Of a DNA stretch of 45,244 nucleotides, positions 31,726-41,893 are shown one piece after another. The DNA lies in assembly GCF_000471645.3 (NCBI RefSeq), contig NZ_AWGA01000068.1, forward strand, positions 1 to 45,244, written 5' to 3'. The stretch's first letter is position 1; every line of letters starts with the position of its first letter. Made by a program: the position numbers and the translations under genes. Under the pieces are notes generated by a model. That model was not told where the DNA came from and did not search any database. It saw nothing but the letters and a program-made list of their open reading frames with translations. The stretch comes from Candidatus Schmidhempelia bombi str. Bimp (GTDB lineage: Bacteria; Pseudomonadota; Gammaproteobacteria; Enterobacterales; Orbaceae).

Positions 31726-33270
31726 ATGTCGAAACATTATACGACTAAAGATAATTTGATAACCACATCCGCGCCCGAAAACAGTGATCAACATGCTAAT
31801 CAAGTTTGGATTATTGATGATGATAGCTCAATACGCTGGGTACTTGAACGTGCATTAATGCGAGCGGGTTTTGCCTGTACTAGTTTTGCACAAGGTGCTG
31901 ATTTATTACAAGCGCTGACATTTAAACAATCCAAACCAGCGGTATTAATTTCTGATATTCGTATGCCGAATATCGACGGTTTTAGCTTGCTAAAACAGAT
32001 AAAACAGGATTCGCCGTCATTACCAGTGATCATTATGACCGCACATTCAGATTTAGACGCCGCAGTTAGTGCGTATCAAAAAGGTGCTTTTGATTATATC
32101 CCTAAACCCTTTGATATTGATGAAATGATTGATTTAGTTAAACGAGCAATTCAACATCACGAACAGCAAAAAACCATACAAACCACCAATACGACTCCCC
32201 ATTCTGGTATTATCGGTGAAGCGGCTGCAATGCAAGAGGTTTTTCGTATTATTGGACGACTATCAAAATCCTCAATTAACGTTTTAATTAATGGCGAATC
32301 AGGTACAGGTAAAGAATTAGTCGCGAAAGCACTCCACCAGCACAGCCCGCGCACCAAGGGACCATTTATTGCCTTGAATATGGCCGCGATCCCCAAAGAT
32401 TTAATTGAGTCTGAACTATTTGGGCATGAAAAAGGCGCATTCACTGGCGCGAATCAAGTAAGACAAGGCCGCTTTGAACAGGCGAATAACGGCACATTAT
32501 TTTTGGATGAAATAGGCGATATGCCATTAGATGTACAAACTCGCTTATTACGTGTATTAGCCGATGGACAATTTTATCGCGTAGGCGGACACTCGCCGAT
32601 TAAAGTCAATGTTAGAATCATTGCTGCCACGCACCAAAATCTAGAAAACCGTGTTAAGCAAGACCATTTTCGTGAAGATCTGTTCCATCGCTTAAATGTC
32701 ATTAGAATTGTTCTACCGCCACTACGCGAACGAGCAGAAGATATTCCAAGTTTAGCCGTCCATTTTTTACAGACAACGGCCACGGAACTTGGGGTTGAGC
32801 CGAAGGTATTTAGCCAAGAGGCGCTCGCCTTATTATGTGACTTTTCATGGCCGGGTAATGTACGTCAATTAGAAAATAGTTGCCGTTATGCGACTGTTAT
32901 GTCGGCCAGTCAACAGATCCAAGTCCAAGATCTTCCTGCTGAAATCTATCAATCAAAACCGAAGAGTGAACATCACCCAGAAGCCGTCGTTTCATCAAAG
33001 CCATTAAGCTTGGAGACTAACCTAGTCAACCAAGAAAATATACCGCCTAAATGGCAAGATTTATTAAAATTAGCCACAGAACAAGCGTTAGGTGATGGTG
33101 ATAAGAATATTTTATCAACGGTGGTCAATGATGTAGAACGCATTCTTATTGAGTGTGCCCTGAACTTTACCCATGGACATAAACAGGAAGCAGCAAAATT
33201 ATTGGGGTGGGGGCGTAATACACTAACGCGCAAACTTAAAGAGCAACAAAAGAATCCTTCCTCCGAATAA
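31726..33270 (+). CDS. glnG: Nitrogen regulator NtrC (sigma-54 activator)
   Basis: 514 aa, longer than the 469 aa of E. coli. Receiver domain about 26-145 with acidic pocket Asp31/Asp32, phospho-acceptor Asp77 ('LISDIRMPNIDG') and Lys127. AAA+ domain with Walker A GESGTGK (190-196) and the sigma-54-contact loop GAFTGA (237-242). C-terminal Fis-type HTH ('KQEAAKLLGWGRNTLTRKLK'). The extra length is a 25-residue N-terminal extension and a longer linker (about 405-440) before the HTH domain. It should activate glnA through the sites at 28959-28994. Confidence 0.96.
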   Translation: MSKHYTTKDNLITTSAPENSDQHANQVWIIDDDSSIRWVLERALMRAGFACTSFAQGADLLQALTFKQSKPAVLISDIRMPNIDGFSLLKQIKQDSPSLPVIIMTAHSDLDAAVSAYQKGAFDYIPKPFDIDEMIDLVKRAIQHHEQQKTIQTTNTTPHSGIIGEAAAMQEVFRIIGRLSKSSINVLINGESGTGKELVAKALHQHSPRTKGPFIALNMAAIPKDLIESELFGHEKGAFTGANQVRQGRFEQANNGTLFLDEIGDMPLDVQTRLLRVLADGQFYRVGGHSPIKVNVRIIAATHQNLENRVKQDHFREDLFHRLNVIRIVLPPLRERAEDIPSLAVHFLQTTATELGVEPKVFSQEALALLCDFSWPGNVRQLENSCRYATVMSASQQIQVQDLPAEIYQSKPKSEHHPEAVVSSKPLSLETNLVNQENIPPKWQDLLKLATEQALGDGDKNILSTVVNDVERILIECALNFTHGHKQEAAKLLGWGRNTLTRKLKEQQKNPSSE

Positions 33271-33660
33271 AATAAAGGTGCAATAAAGGTGTTAGTTAAT
33301 AGCATCTTTATTTCGCCATCACCTCTTGTTATATATGAGTTACAAGTCTTTTAACCATTACGACGGCTTAAATCAAGCCACAGTTCAGTATTACTTATGC
33401 GCATTGTCATCAATTTAATCATTTATTACCACGGTAAAACATCAAAAATCCCCTCATTTTCTCAGCTGAATTCATCATAAATAATTTAATTTCAAATAGT
33501 TTGTAAAAATAGCAACAATAAATAAAAATTTTGTTATATAACTAGACAGGGGAGCTAAATAGTTGGATGATATTTGAACAATATCTCATCATTGTTAATC
33601 ACCGTAATCAATAAAAAGGCGATTTAATAAAAAGGCAATCAAGTTTTAAGGAGAAAAACG
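33271..33660 (+). promoter_or_regulatory. Gap between glnG and dps: probable glnG terminator and dps promoter region
   Basis: AATAAAGGTG (33282-33291) pairs with CATCTTTATT (33303-33312), a weak terminator after glnG. Further on, an inverted repeat ATGATATT/AATATCTCAT lies near 33566-33588. No gene was found. The dps promoter must lie here, but I could not pick a convincing -35/-10 or OxyR site. Confidence 0.45.
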
Positions 33661-34248
33661 ATGGCTAAAGTTGCAACTAAAGCAAAAAGTTCTACAACAG
33701 GAAGTACCGCGAAAAGCGCCACTATGACTCACGCAAAAACATTACAAAAGGCACCACTTAACTTTTCAACTGATTTAACCCCTGAAGCAACTAAAGATAT
33801 TTCAGGTGTACTTAATTCTATCTTAGCCGATGTATTTGCCCTGTACTTAAAAACTAAAAATTTTCATTGGCATTTAAGTGGTCCCCATTTTAGAGATTAC
33901 CATTTAATGTTTGATGAGCATGCTGAGCAAATTTTTAATATGGTTGACGGCATTGCCGAACGTGTACGTAAAGTTGGCGGGACGACTATCCGCTCTATTC
34001 ATCATATTGCACAGCTACAAACCCTAACTGACAATAATGCAGATTATGTTGAGCCTTCTGATATGGTAGCGGAACTGTGCCAAGATAATATTACGTTATT
34101 AAAACGATTACGTGCGGCGCATGATACGTGCGATGAGCATAATGATAGTGCTACCGCCAGCTTAATTGAAGAGTGGATTGACGAAACAGAACGTCGTTCT
34201 TGGTTCTTATTTGAAACAGGACGTAAACCAGATTCTAGTGGACGTTAA
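33661..34248 (+). CDS. dps: Dps family DNA-binding ferritin-like protein
   Basis: 195 aa. Dps dodecamers oxidise and store iron with peroxide and can coat DNA in starved cells. The intersubunit ferroxidase ligands are present: His in 'KTKNFHWHLSGPHFRDYH' and Asp/Glu in 'LMFDEHAEQI'. A lysine-, serine- and threonine-rich N-terminal tail of about 30 residues ('AKVATKAKSSTTGSTAKSA') precedes the ferritin core; such basic tails mediate DNA binding in known Dps. AAGGAG precedes the ATG. Monocistronic with a strong terminator. Confidence 0.93.
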   Translation: MAKVATKAKSSTTGSTAKSATMTHAKTLQKAPLNFSTDLTPEATKDISGVLNSILADVFALYLKTKNFHWHLSGPHFRDYHLMFDEHAEQIFNMVDGIAERVRKVGGTTIRSIHHIAQLQTLTDNNADYVEPSDMVAELCQDNITLLKRLRAAHDTCDEHNDSATASLIEEWIDETERRSWFLFETGRKPDSSGR

Positions 34249-34265
34249 TTATTAATCTCTATCGC

Positions 34266-34297
34266 GATAAAAAGGTAACAAAGGTTACCTTTTTATC
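34266..34297 (+). terminator. Terminator after dps
   Basis: GATAAAAAGGTAAC (34266-34279) pairs perfectly with 34284-34297 around AAAG, followed by TTTTTG. Strong intrinsic terminator, and symmetric enough to act in both directions. Confidence 0.9.
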
Positions 34298-34337
34298 TTT
34301 TTGTTCTACCCTAAATGGTATGTATGGGAGTAACAAC

Positions 34338-34886
34338 ATGAAAAAAAATATTGCAGTGCTGGTTGGCAGTCTTAGAAAAGCGTCATATAACCTTAAAGTA
34401 GCAAAAGTATTACAGCAACTTGCGCCTGATGCCTTAAACTTAACTATTATTGAGATTGGTGATCTACCGCTATATAATGAAGATATTGATGGCGATAATC
34501 CGCCTGCTGCTTATCGTCGTTTTCGTCAGCAAATCGCCGATTCTGCTGGGGTTATTATTGTTTCACCGGAATACAATCGTTCCTTACCTGCGACCATTAA
34601 AAATGCCCTCGATGTTGGGTCACGTCCTTATGGTAAAAGTGTCTGGAGTAAAAAACCTGTTGCGACGATTACGGTCTCTCAAGGCGCAGTTGGCGGCTTT
34701 GGTGCCAATCAACATATTCGACAAACCTATGTTTTTCTCGATATGCAGCCGTTACAACAACCCGAAGCCTACTTGGGTAATATAGCCAGTTCATTTGATG
34801 AAAATGGGCATATTTCTGAAAAAACGAAGCAATTTTTACAGCATATTATCGATGCTTATGCGGAATTAGTAGCTAAATTTAGCTAA
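34338..34886 (+). CDS. NAD(P)H-dependent FMN reductase family protein
   Basis: 182 aa flavodoxin-like reductase, close in pattern to E. coli ChrR/YieF. The FMN phosphate-binding loop 'VLVGSLRKASYNLKVAK' is at the N-terminus, and 'SPEYNRSLPATIKNALD' contacts the isoalloxazine ring. Such enzymes reduce quinones, azo dyes or chromate and may limit redox cycling; the physiological substrate is not known here. ATG 34338 has GGGAG at good spacing; the frame open from 34320 lacks one. Next to dps, but a terminator separates them. Confidence 0.85.
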   Translation: MKKNIAVLVGSLRKASYNLKVAKVLQQLAPDALNLTIIEIGDLPLYNEDIDGDNPPAAYRRFRQQIADSAGVIIVSPEYNRSLPATIKNALDVGSRPYGKSVWSKKPVATITVSQGAVGGFGANQHIRQTYVFLDMQPLQQPEAYLGNIASSFDENGHISEKTKQFLQHIIDAYAELVAKFS

Positions 34887-34897
34887 GTTGTTTAATA

Positions 34898-34933
34898 GCT
34901 AAGAATCCAACCAAATCTAGTTGAATTCTTAGC
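34898..34933. terminator. Bidirectional terminator between reductase and ygdQ
   Basis: A 14-base stem with one mismatch (34898-34911 with 34920-34933, GCTAAGAAT.. arms) lies between two convergent genes. Confidence 0.7.
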
Positions 34934-34974
34934 TATGATTTTACCCATGAGTTGACGCGTTTATATCCATTCTT

Positions 34975-35760
34975 TTAGCTAACTGTTTTTGACAACGTTT
35001 TATTTCTTAATAAATTTAACATTTCTACCATCAGAGAGAAGAACAACGCAAAATAGAGGTAACCTTTTGGCACTGCAATATGTAAACTTTCTGTTGTTAA
35101 AACCATCCCAACTAAAATTAAAAAACATAATGCCAACATTTTTATCGTTGGATGATTTTCAACAAAATCACCAATGGGCTTAGCAGCAAACATCATTAAT
35201 AATACAGAGATAATAACGGCGGCGATCATAATCAATAAATGTCCAGATAAGCCCACAGCGGTAATCACTGAATCCAAGCTAAAAACAATATCAATGAGCA
35301 TAATTTCAATAATAGCGTGCCATAATGAGATAGATTTCTTTTGCTGCTCACTCTCATCTTTGACATTAAACATTTGTTTAACTTCACGTATTCCTTTCCA
35401 AATAAGAAATAGCCCCCCAAGAAACAATACTAAATCACGCATCGATACTGCGAGTAGTAACGTAGAGGCTGGGTGAGTTAAGGATAAAGCATCGGGTGAT
35501 AATAGACTTAATTTATCGGTATAAATATAAAATAAGGGATGTTGTAATCGAACGATCGACGCTAACGAGGTTAATAATGCGATCCGCATTAGCATTGCGC
35601 CACCAAGTCCTAATTTACGCGCCATATTTTGTTGGTGCTTAGGAACTTTAGCCACGATTAAAGATAAAAATATGATATTATCAATTCCTAGAATTATTTC
35701 GAGGATAATCAACGTAATTAACGCCAACCAAGCGTTAGGATCGGATAACCATTCAAGCAT
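34975..35760 (-). CDS. ygdQ: TerC family integral membrane protein (YgdQ-like)
   Basis: 261 aa from ATG 35760, about seven membrane helices. The N-terminus 'MLEWLSDPNAWLALITLIIL' and the acidic TerC signatures 'EIILGIDNIIFLSL' and 'DIVFSLDSVITAVGL' match E. coli YgdQ closely. TerC proteins are linked to metal-ion export, with Mn2+ shown for some relatives. An insertion 'SLLSPDALSLTHPASTL' lies between helices 2 and 3. The frame is open to 35796, but the shorter start matches the family. Divergent from mutH; in E. coli the two are adjacent on the same strand. Confidence 0.9.
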   Translation of the reverse strand: MLEWLSDPNAWLALITLIILEIILGIDNIIFLSLIVAKVPKHQQNMARKLGLGGAMLMRIALLTSLASIVRLQHPLFYIYTDKLSLLSPDALSLTHPASTLLLAVSMRDLVLFLGGLFLIWKGIREVKQMFNVKDESEQQKKSISLWHAIIEIMLIDIVFSLDSVITAVGLSGHLLIMIAAVIISVLLMMFAAKPIGDFVENHPTIKMLALCFLILVGMVLTTESLHIAVPKGYLYFALFFSLMVEMLNLLRNKTLSKTVS

Positions 35761-35880
35761 AATATTACATCCCTTCAATATAACAATATAAATCATGTCT
35801 ATTATACGAATGGATCATCACATTTACCTATATATAATTGACTCTATAGATTAGAAAGACTCAGGATAGATAAAAAGATA

Positions 35881-36573
35881 GTGAACATTTTACCACCTAA
35901 AACAGAACAACAACTGCTTGCTAGAGCTAATCATATCGCTGGTTATACACTGGCAGAGATCGCTAATTGCTTAAATATTCGTGTTCCTAATGATTTAAAA
36001 CGTGATAAAGGTTGGGTTGGACTATTATTAGAAACGTATCTTGGCGCTAAAGCGGGCAGTAAGCCCGAACAAGATTTTGCAGACTTAGGTATTGAACTAA
36101 AGACGATTCCAGTTAATGAACACGGTTATCCGCTAGAAACCACCTTTGTCTGTATTGCGCCATTAGTTTCTAATTATGGGATTACTTGGCAAACTAGTCA
36201 TGTACGTTATAAATTACAAAAAGTATTATGGATCCCCGTTGAAGGATCGAGAACCATCGCCCTAGCTAAAAGAAGGGTAGGCGTGCCTATTCTATGGACG
36301 CCGACTTATGAAGAAGATCATCAACTTGAACAAGACTGGTGTGAATTAATGGATATGATTGCCTTAGGACAAATTGAAAAATTGACGGCTAGACAAGGTA
36401 TATACCTACAAATACGCCCAAAAGCCGCCAATGGAAAAGCATTGACCGAGGCGATCGACGAACATGGCAACCTCATTTTAACACGGCCACGTGGTTTTTA
36501 TCTTAAAAAAGAATTTACGGCACAAATATTGCGTCGTCATCTTTTACACTTAACCTCTAACGCCAATCGGTAA
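35881..36573 (+). CDS. mutH: DNA mismatch repair endonuclease MutH
   Basis: 230 aa from a GTG start (weak Shine-Dalgarno, AGGATAG). Nicks the unmethylated strand at hemimethylated GATC after MutS-MutL activation. Catalytic residues Glu51, Asp65, Glu72 and Lys74 ('[18 protein letters not shown]') are all in place. Presence of MutH implies Dam-directed mismatch repair, so the host should have dam, mutS and mutL. The 3' end overlaps that of the convergent argA by 17 bases. Confidence 0.96.
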   Translation: MNILPPKTEQQLLARANHIAGYTLAEIANCLNIRVPNDLKRDKGWVGLLLETYLGAKAGSKPEQDFADLGIELKTIPVNEHGYPLETTFVCIAPLVSNYGITWQTSHVRYKLQKVLWIPVEGSRTIALAKRRVGVPILWTPTYEEDHQLEQDWCELMDMIALGQIEKLTARQGIYLQIRPKAANGKALTEAIDEHGNLILTRPRGFYLKKEFTAQILRRHLLHLTSNANR

Positions 36574-37894
36574 TATCTAAGATCAAAATTTTCGAATTAC
36601 GTTGATAATTGTACAGCACTTTCTTCTTCATCGGTAAATCATCAATATTAGCAGGGACAAAACCGCGCTCCTGAAACCAATGGATACTGCGAGTAGTTAA
36701 GACAAATAGTTGCTCAAGTCCCAATTTCTTGGCTTGTGAAATGATCTTTTGCAATAGTATATCTCCACGTGAAGAACGACGATAATTAGGATGAATGGCA
36801 ACGCAAGCCATTTCGCCCATTCGTTCTTCGTTAAAAGGATAGAGTGCCGCGCAACCAATGGTCATATTATCCCGTTCAATCACGATAAATTGAGCTATTT
36901 CTATTTCCAACTGTTCGCGTGAACGTCGGACTAAAATACCTTGCTGCTCCATGGGACGAATCAATGCCAAAATGCCCCCAATGTCATCAATGGTTGCGGA
37001 TCTAAACTGTTCTGAGTGTGCCATTGCCACTTGCGTCCCGATACCGTCACGGGAAAAAAGCTCCTGCAATAAGGAACCATCAATTTGGTAGCTAATTAAA
37101 TGACAACGTTTAACACCATGTTGACATACTTCCGCTGCCGCATGTAAAAAACGGGCTTCACTCGATAACGGTAGATTATGGGCTAGTTTATAATTAATAT
37201 ATTGTTGCGCATCACTAGGATAAAGATCGGTGATCACATGCCCCGCTTCATCCAATGCCCCTTGTTCCGCACAAAAACTAATTAATTTGTCAGCCTTAAG
37301 TTGAATTGCTACTTCCGCAGCAATATCTTCCGAACAAAGATTAAAATTTTCGCCAGTTACGGATGCGGCAATCGGCCCTAATAACACAATAGCACGTTGT
37401 GCCAATTGTTCTCGCATTGCCTGAACATTAACTCGTCGCACTTTACCGGTATGGCAATAATCAATCCCTTCATCCACCCCTAATGGTTGTCCAATAATAA
37501 AGTTACCGCTAACTACATTTAAATGAGCACCTTGTAATGGGGTATTATTTAAACACATGGATAAACGAGCCGTAATATCCAACTGTAATAATCCCGCAAC
37601 TTGTTTTACTACGGTCAAGGTAGATTGATTACTAATACGAATATTTTTATGATAAACAGGAGAAATATGGTTGGCTTTTAACGCTTCATCGATCTGATTT
37701 CTAGCGCCATAAACGATAACTAATTGAATACCTAAACTATGTAACAGTCCAATATCATTAATAATATTTGCATAATTATGACTATTAATGGTCGTTCCTG
37801 TTAACAAAATCACAAATGTTTTACCATGATGTGAATTAATGTATGGAACGGAATGTCTCAAGCTCTCGACTAATTCTGTGGTTCGTACTTTCAT
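36557..37894 (-). CDS. argA: N-acetylglutamate synthase ArgA
   Basis: 445 aa, first step of arginine synthesis. N-terminal amino-acid-kinase-like domain, usually the arginine feedback site, with '[20 protein letters not shown]' and '[19 protein letters not shown]'. C-terminal GNAT acetyltransferase domain from about residue 290 ('[20 protein letters not shown]', '[18 protein letters not shown]'). The frame is open to ATG 37942, but those extra codons coincide exactly with two ARG boxes, and '[18 protein letters not shown]' matches the family start, so I use 37894. Expected to be repressed by ArgR with arginine. Confidence 0.95.
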   Translation of the reverse strand: MKVRTTELVESLRHSVPYINSHHGKTFVILLTGTTINSHNYANIINDIGLLHSLGIQLVIVYGARNQIDEALKANHISPVYHKNIRISNQSTLTVVKQVAGLLQLDITARLSMCLNNTPLQGAHLNVVSGNFIIGQPLGVDEGIDYCHTGKVRRVNVQAMREQLAQRAIVLLGPIAASVTGENFNLCSEDIAAEVAIQLKADKLISFCAEQGALDEAGHVITDLYPSDAQQYINYKLAHNLPLSSEARFLHAAAEVCQHGVKRCHLISYQIDGSLLQELFSRDGIGTQVAMAHSEQFRSATIDDIGGILALIRPMEQQGILVRRSREQLEIEIAQFIVIERDNMTIGCAALYPFNEERMGEMACVAIHPNYRRSSRGDILLQKIISQAKKLGLEQLFVLTTRSIHWFQERGFVPANIDDLPMKKKVLYNYQRNSKILILDITDWR

Positions 37895-37904
37895 TATCAC
37901 ACCC

Positions 37905-37943
37905 AAAGAATAAATATTCATTATTATTGTATTTTTATTCATT
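37905..37943 (-). promoter_or_regulatory. Two tandem ARG boxes (ArgR operator) before argA
   Basis: On the minus strand AATGAATAAAAATACAAT (37943-37926) and TAATGAATATTTATTCTT (37922-37905) each match the 14-base core TGAAT-wwww-ATTCA at 13 positions. They are 3 bases apart, 21 bases centre to centre, the classical arrangement for an ArgR hexamer. Confidence 0.85.
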
Positions 37944-38098
37944 TATTAAGGAATGGCAAGTGATTTATACATAATCGATTCATTTTTTACATAGTATAGT
38001 GTCGTGCTTAAGATACGCATAAGCTTTGATTATTAGCAAAAACTATAATAAGCAATATAACTAAGTATTTAAACTATATAAATAAGCCGCTAATCATT

Positions 38099-38138
38099 AA
38101 AAAAGAGAGGTGTTATTTCAAGTAAATGACACCTCTCT
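38099..38138 (-). terminator. Terminator of glmU
   Basis: AGAGAGGTGT.. arms (38104-38118 and 38124-38138) form a 15-bp stem with one G-U pair and a 5-base loop. On the minus strand it is followed by TTTTTT. It lies about 60 bases after the glmU stop. The rest of the 37944-38196 gap shows nothing recognisable. Confidence 0.88.
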
Positions 38139-38196
38139 CCAATTCTATTTCTATAATATCAAAAGCGAATAACTATCACTCAGGTATTGATTAATA

Positions 38197-39561
38197 CTAC
38201 TTATTTTTTGTTGGACGTTGCCAGCCCTGAATATGGCGTTGTTTAATTCGGCTCAGTACTAGCTCATTTTCGGCAATATTTTTGGTTACTGTGGTACCCG
38301 CACCAATCGTAGCGCCTTTAGCGACCGTCACCGGTGCCACTAATTGTGTATCTGAGCCAACAAATACATCATTTTCAATAATGGTTTTAAATTTATTCGC
38401 ACCATCATAATTACACGTAATGGTCCCAGCACCAATATTCACATTATCGCCAATATCGCTATCCCCTAAATAAGATAAATGTCCCGCTTTCGAGCCCCGT
38501 CCTAATTTGGTCTGTTTTAACTCAACAAAATTACCGACATGGGCATTTTCGGCTAATTCAGCACCAGGACGCAAACGAGCAAATGGACCAACCGTACAAC
38601 CTTTACCTAAATGGGCATTTTCAACAACCGTATAAGGGCTAATCACACAACCATCATCAATAACACAATCTTTCAAAATACAGCCGCTGCCGATAATCAC
38701 TTGATTACCTAATTTAACCTGACCCTCAATAATAACGTTGGTATCAATACTCACATCTTTACCATGCTCCAATTGACCACGTAAATCGAAACGAGCGGGA
38801 TCATGTAAAGTGACGCCAGCTAATAATAACTGTTGTGCTTGATGTTGCTGATATAAACGTTCAAGTGTCGCTAATTGTAATCGATTATTGACGCCTTCCG
38901 CTTCAAAGGCGGCTAAAGGATGACTTGCTGCTACCTTAAATCCATCTGCATGAGCCATACCAATAATATCAGTAAGATAATACTCATTCTGCGCATTATG
39001 ATTGCTTAAACGCGCCAACCACGCTTTTAACTGTTTACCAGGAACTAACATAATGCCTGTATTCACTTCATCAATTAATTGTTGGGCTTCACTCGCATCT
39101 TTTTGTTCGACGATACCAATAATATCCCCATTTTGACGAACAATACGCCCATAACCCGTCGGATCGGCTAATTTAACGGTTAATAATGCCAAACCTTGCT
39201 CAGGTTTACTGGCGATTAACTGGGTTAACGTTCGGCTAGAAATCAATGGTGTATCGGCATATAAGATTAAAACATCTTCATCATCTTGTAAGTAAGGAAC
39301 GGTTTGTAACACGGCATGACCTGTACCTAACTGCTGCTCTTGTAACACTAACTGAACCGATTGACCTGCTAAGGCCTGTTCAAGTTGTTGTTTACCATGA
39401 CCATAAATGACATAAATATTATCGACAGATAAAGTTGAAACGGTATCAATCACATGTTGGATTAACGTCTTACCGCCTAATTGATGTAATACTTTCGGTA
39501 AATGCGAATACATACGAGTTCCTTTACCGGCAGCGAGGATAACGACACTTAATTTTGACAT
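38197..39561 (-). CDS. glmU: Bifunctional GlcNAc-1-P acetyltransferase/uridylyltransferase
   Basis: 454 aa. Makes UDP-N-acetylglucosamine for peptidoglycan and LPS. The N-terminal pyrophosphorylase domain has '[20 protein letters not shown]' and 'LYADTPLI'. The C-terminal left-handed beta-helix acetyltransferase, from about residue 250, shows the hexapeptide repeats ('[19 protein letters not shown]' onward) and '[20 protein letters not shown]' with the catalytic His. Ends '[11 protein letters not shown]'. Monocistronic with its own terminator. In many relatives it is next to the atp operon or glmS; neither is here. Confidence 0.97.
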   Translation of the reverse strand: MSKLSVVILAAGKGTRMYSHLPKVLHQLGGKTLIQHVIDTVSTLSVDNIYVIYGHGKQQLEQALAGQSVQLVLQEQQLGTGHAVLQTVPYLQDDEDVLILYADTPLISSRTLTQLIASKPEQGLALLTVKLADPTGYGRIVRQNGDIIGIVEQKDASEAQQLIDEVNTGIMLVPGKQLKAWLARLSNHNAQNEYYLTDIIGMAHADGFKVAASHPLAAFEAEGVNNRLQLATLERLYQQHQAQQLLLAGVTLHDPARFDLRGQLEHGKDVSIDTNVIIEGQVKLGNQVIIGSGCILKDCVIDDGCVISPYTVVENAHLGKGCTVGPFARLRPGAELAENAHVGNFVELKQTKLGRGSKAGHLSYLGDSDIGDNVNIGAGTITCNYDGANKFKTIIENDVFVGSDTQLVAPVTVAKGATIGAGTTVTKNIAENELVLSRIKQRHIQGWQRPTKNK

Positions 39562-40046
39562 AAGTAAACCTGAATAATGTTAAGGATAAAGTTAGAGGCT
39601 ATAATCAAACATAGCCACAGAAACCATACTCAAACATTGATTATAAGCCAAATAGAATAAAAATAGGATGATCTATTTAAAAACACTTTCATAACCCTAT
39701 CCTTATTATTAGAAAACATAACAATCCCCTATTTTTGCTTAGGCAATGCTTTGTTATTGAAACATTTCCCCTTTGCTCGCATAATTATATAACTCACTTT
39801 TTAGCTTAAGGCGAGTTCCAGACTAAAATAGTGTTAGATATTTATCAATGAGAGGATAATTAATGGACTATTACGTTGGTTGCGAACAGCATCAAATAAA
39901 TCAATATGATATAAACCCAATGTAAACAATTAATATAGCTAATCCAAACAGACAATACACACCAAATAGTCATTGAGAATAACCCTTATCGTTACTATAA
40001 TTATGCTCAATTAGAAAGAGAAGCGGACTAAAGTTAGGAAATCAAT
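39562..40046. other. Gap between glmU and hemE with possible small or decayed ORFs
   Basis: 485 bases carrying the divergent glmU and hemE promoters. A 20-codon frame (39863-39925, 'MDYYVGCEQHQINQYDINPM') has GAGAGG at proper spacing. A second short open stretch ending TAA at 40029-40031 reads '..ENNPYRYYNYAQLEREAD' but has no start codon. They are in different frames. They could be a small decayed gene or chance; see findings. Confidence 0.35.
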
Positions 40047-41138
40047 ATGACAATGTTACAAAACGATCGTTATTTGCGCGCGTTGCGCTGTCAAATAGTG
40101 GATCGCACACCGATTTGGATGATGAGACAAGCCGGACGTTATTTACCAGAATATCGTGCACTACGTGCTCAAGCGGGCAGTTTTATGAATCTATGCCAAC
40201 ATCCAGAACTTACTTGTGAAGTAACATTACAGCCATTACGCCGTTTCCCTTTAGATGCAGCAATTATTTTTTCCGATATATTGACCATTCCCGATGCGAT
40301 GGGATTAGGATTGACCTTTACCGCAGGCGAAGGCCCCCATTTTGCGCGACCTATCACTTCAGCGCGCGATATTCAAGCGTTGCCTATTCCAGACCCTGAG
40401 CTTGAGCTAACTTATGTCATGGATGCAATACGGACGACACGTCGAGCATTACAAGGACAAGTGCCATTAATTGGTTTTTCGGGTAGCCCTTGGACACTCG
40501 CAACGTATATGATCGAAGGTGGCAGTAGTAAAACCTTTAGCAAAATCAAAAAGTTAATGTACGCAGAACCAGCGCAATTACATCAATTGTTAGCTAAATT
40601 AGCACAAAGTGTCACCCTCTATCTGAATGCCCAAATTCAAGCGGGTGCACAATCTATTATGATATTTGATACGTGGGGCGGTTTACTTAGTCATGAAAGT
40701 TATCGTCAATTTTCATTAGCTTATATGCAACAAATTATTGATGGTTTAACGCGTGGTAACCCAGACTCAACACAAATTACTGACTATACGCCAGTCACGC
40801 TCTTTACTAAAGGTGGCGGATTATGGTTACCGCAGCTAGCAGCAACAGGTTGTGATGCGATTGGTGTTGATTGGACGGTCGATTTAACTCAGGCACGAGC
40901 CACGTTAGCGCAAGTAGATAAACCAATCGCATTACAAGGTAATTTAGATCCGGCGGTCCTATATGCCACGCCTGATGTCATTGACCAGCAGGTAGATAAG
41001 GTATTAGCTGAATATGGTTACGGAAGTGGTCATGTATTTAATCTTGGACACGGAATTATGCAAGATGCTCCGATTGAGCATGTCAAACATCTTGTTGATA
41101 CGGTTCAACAAAAGTCAAAAAGGTATCATCAATCATGA
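40047..41138 (+). CDS. hemE: Uroporphyrinogen decarboxylase
   Basis: 363 aa. Converts uroporphyrinogen III to coproporphyrinogen III in heme synthesis. Signatures '[20 protein letters not shown]' and '[20 protein letters not shown]' are present, as is the catalytic Asp in '[19 protein letters not shown]'. A small insertion relative to E. coli ('[16 protein letters not shown]') lies near residue 247. TTAGGAAA precedes the ATG. It overlaps yjaG by 4 bases (ATGA). Confidence 0.97.
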   Translation: MTMLQNDRYLRALRCQIVDRTPIWMMRQAGRYLPEYRALRAQAGSFMNLCQHPELTCEVTLQPLRRFPLDAAIIFSDILTIPDAMGLGLTFTAGEGPHFARPITSARDIQALPIPDPELELTYVMDAIRTTRRALQGQVPLIGFSGSPWTLATYMIEGGSSKTFSKIKKLMYAEPAQLHQLLAKLAQSVTLYLNAQIQAGAQSIMIFDTWGGLLSHESYRQFSLAYMQQIIDGLTRGNPDSTQITDYTPVTLFTKGGGLWLPQLAATGCDAIGVDWTVDLTQARATLAQVDKPIALQGNLDPAVLYATPDVIDQQVDKVLAEYGYGSGHVFNLGHGIMQDAPIEHVKHLVDTVQQKSKRYHQS

Positions 41139-41725
41139 TCAAAAACCCAATTCAACTCAGATTAGAAAAACTCAGCAACTGGCAACATCATACCTTTATG
41201 GCATGTCTTTGCGAACGGATGTACCCTAATTATGCGTTTTTCTGTCAACAAACCCAATTTGGTGATGCGGCTAAATATAAACAATTACTTGATTTAGTTT
41301 GGGAAACATTATCTGTCAAAAGCGCTAAAATCAATTTTGAGAGTCAACTCGATAAGCTAGAATCTATTATTCCTGAAATTGAGCAATATGATTGCTATAG
41401 CGTCTATCCCGCGGTTGATGCTTGTCGTGCATTAGGGGAATTATTACATGCACAACTCACCACCGATACAGCGGAACATGCGGTTAAAGTCAGCAATATA
41501 TCGTTAACGACTATCGCAACGTTGGAAATGTCACAAGCCCAACAGCCAATGAGTGAAGAAACGTTAAAATCTTTACCAATGATTATTGATGAATTAGACC
41601 TACATTGGCAAATTTATCGACTATTAAAATCCGTGCCTGAGCCTGATATTGGCCTTATTAAAGGGTTAAGACAAGAAATACGCGACGCAAAAACCAGTAA
41701 TATAGGTGTTTTTTTGGACTATTAA
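41135..41725 (+). CDS. yjaG: YjaG family protein (DUF416)
   Basis: 196 aa. Matches E. coli YjaG along its length: '[20 protein letters not shown]', '[19 protein letters not shown]' and '[18 protein letters not shown]'. Function unknown; predicted soluble, largely alpha-helical. It sits between hemE (4-base overlap) and hupA, the conserved E. coli order, so co-transcription with hemE is likely. Confidence 0.92.
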   Translation: MIKNPIQLRLEKLSNWQHHTFMACLCERMYPNYAFFCQQTQFGDAAKYKQLLDLVWETLSVKSAKINFESQLDKLESIIPEIEQYDCYSVYPAVDACRALGELLHAQLTTDTAEHAVKVSNISLTTIATLEMSQAQQPMSEETLKSLPMIIDELDLHWQIYRLLKSVPEPDIGLIKGLRQEIRDAKTSNIGVFLDY

Positions 41726-41893
41726 ATAAATTAATACACTTTATTTTTCTATTTTACTTAAATTTTACTTTAATCTTGATCAAATATAGTCTACATTTAT
41801 AAGCCTTAAAGGCGGTTCTCGGGAGGGGTAAGTGACTAATATCGCTTAGCTTTCCGGTTTTAATATTTAATACTTACTGTAAGGATAGATCAA

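Noticed and set aside
33566-33588. Operator for OxyR or Fur upstream of dps
   Set aside because: The imperfect inverted repeat does not match either consensus well enough to name.
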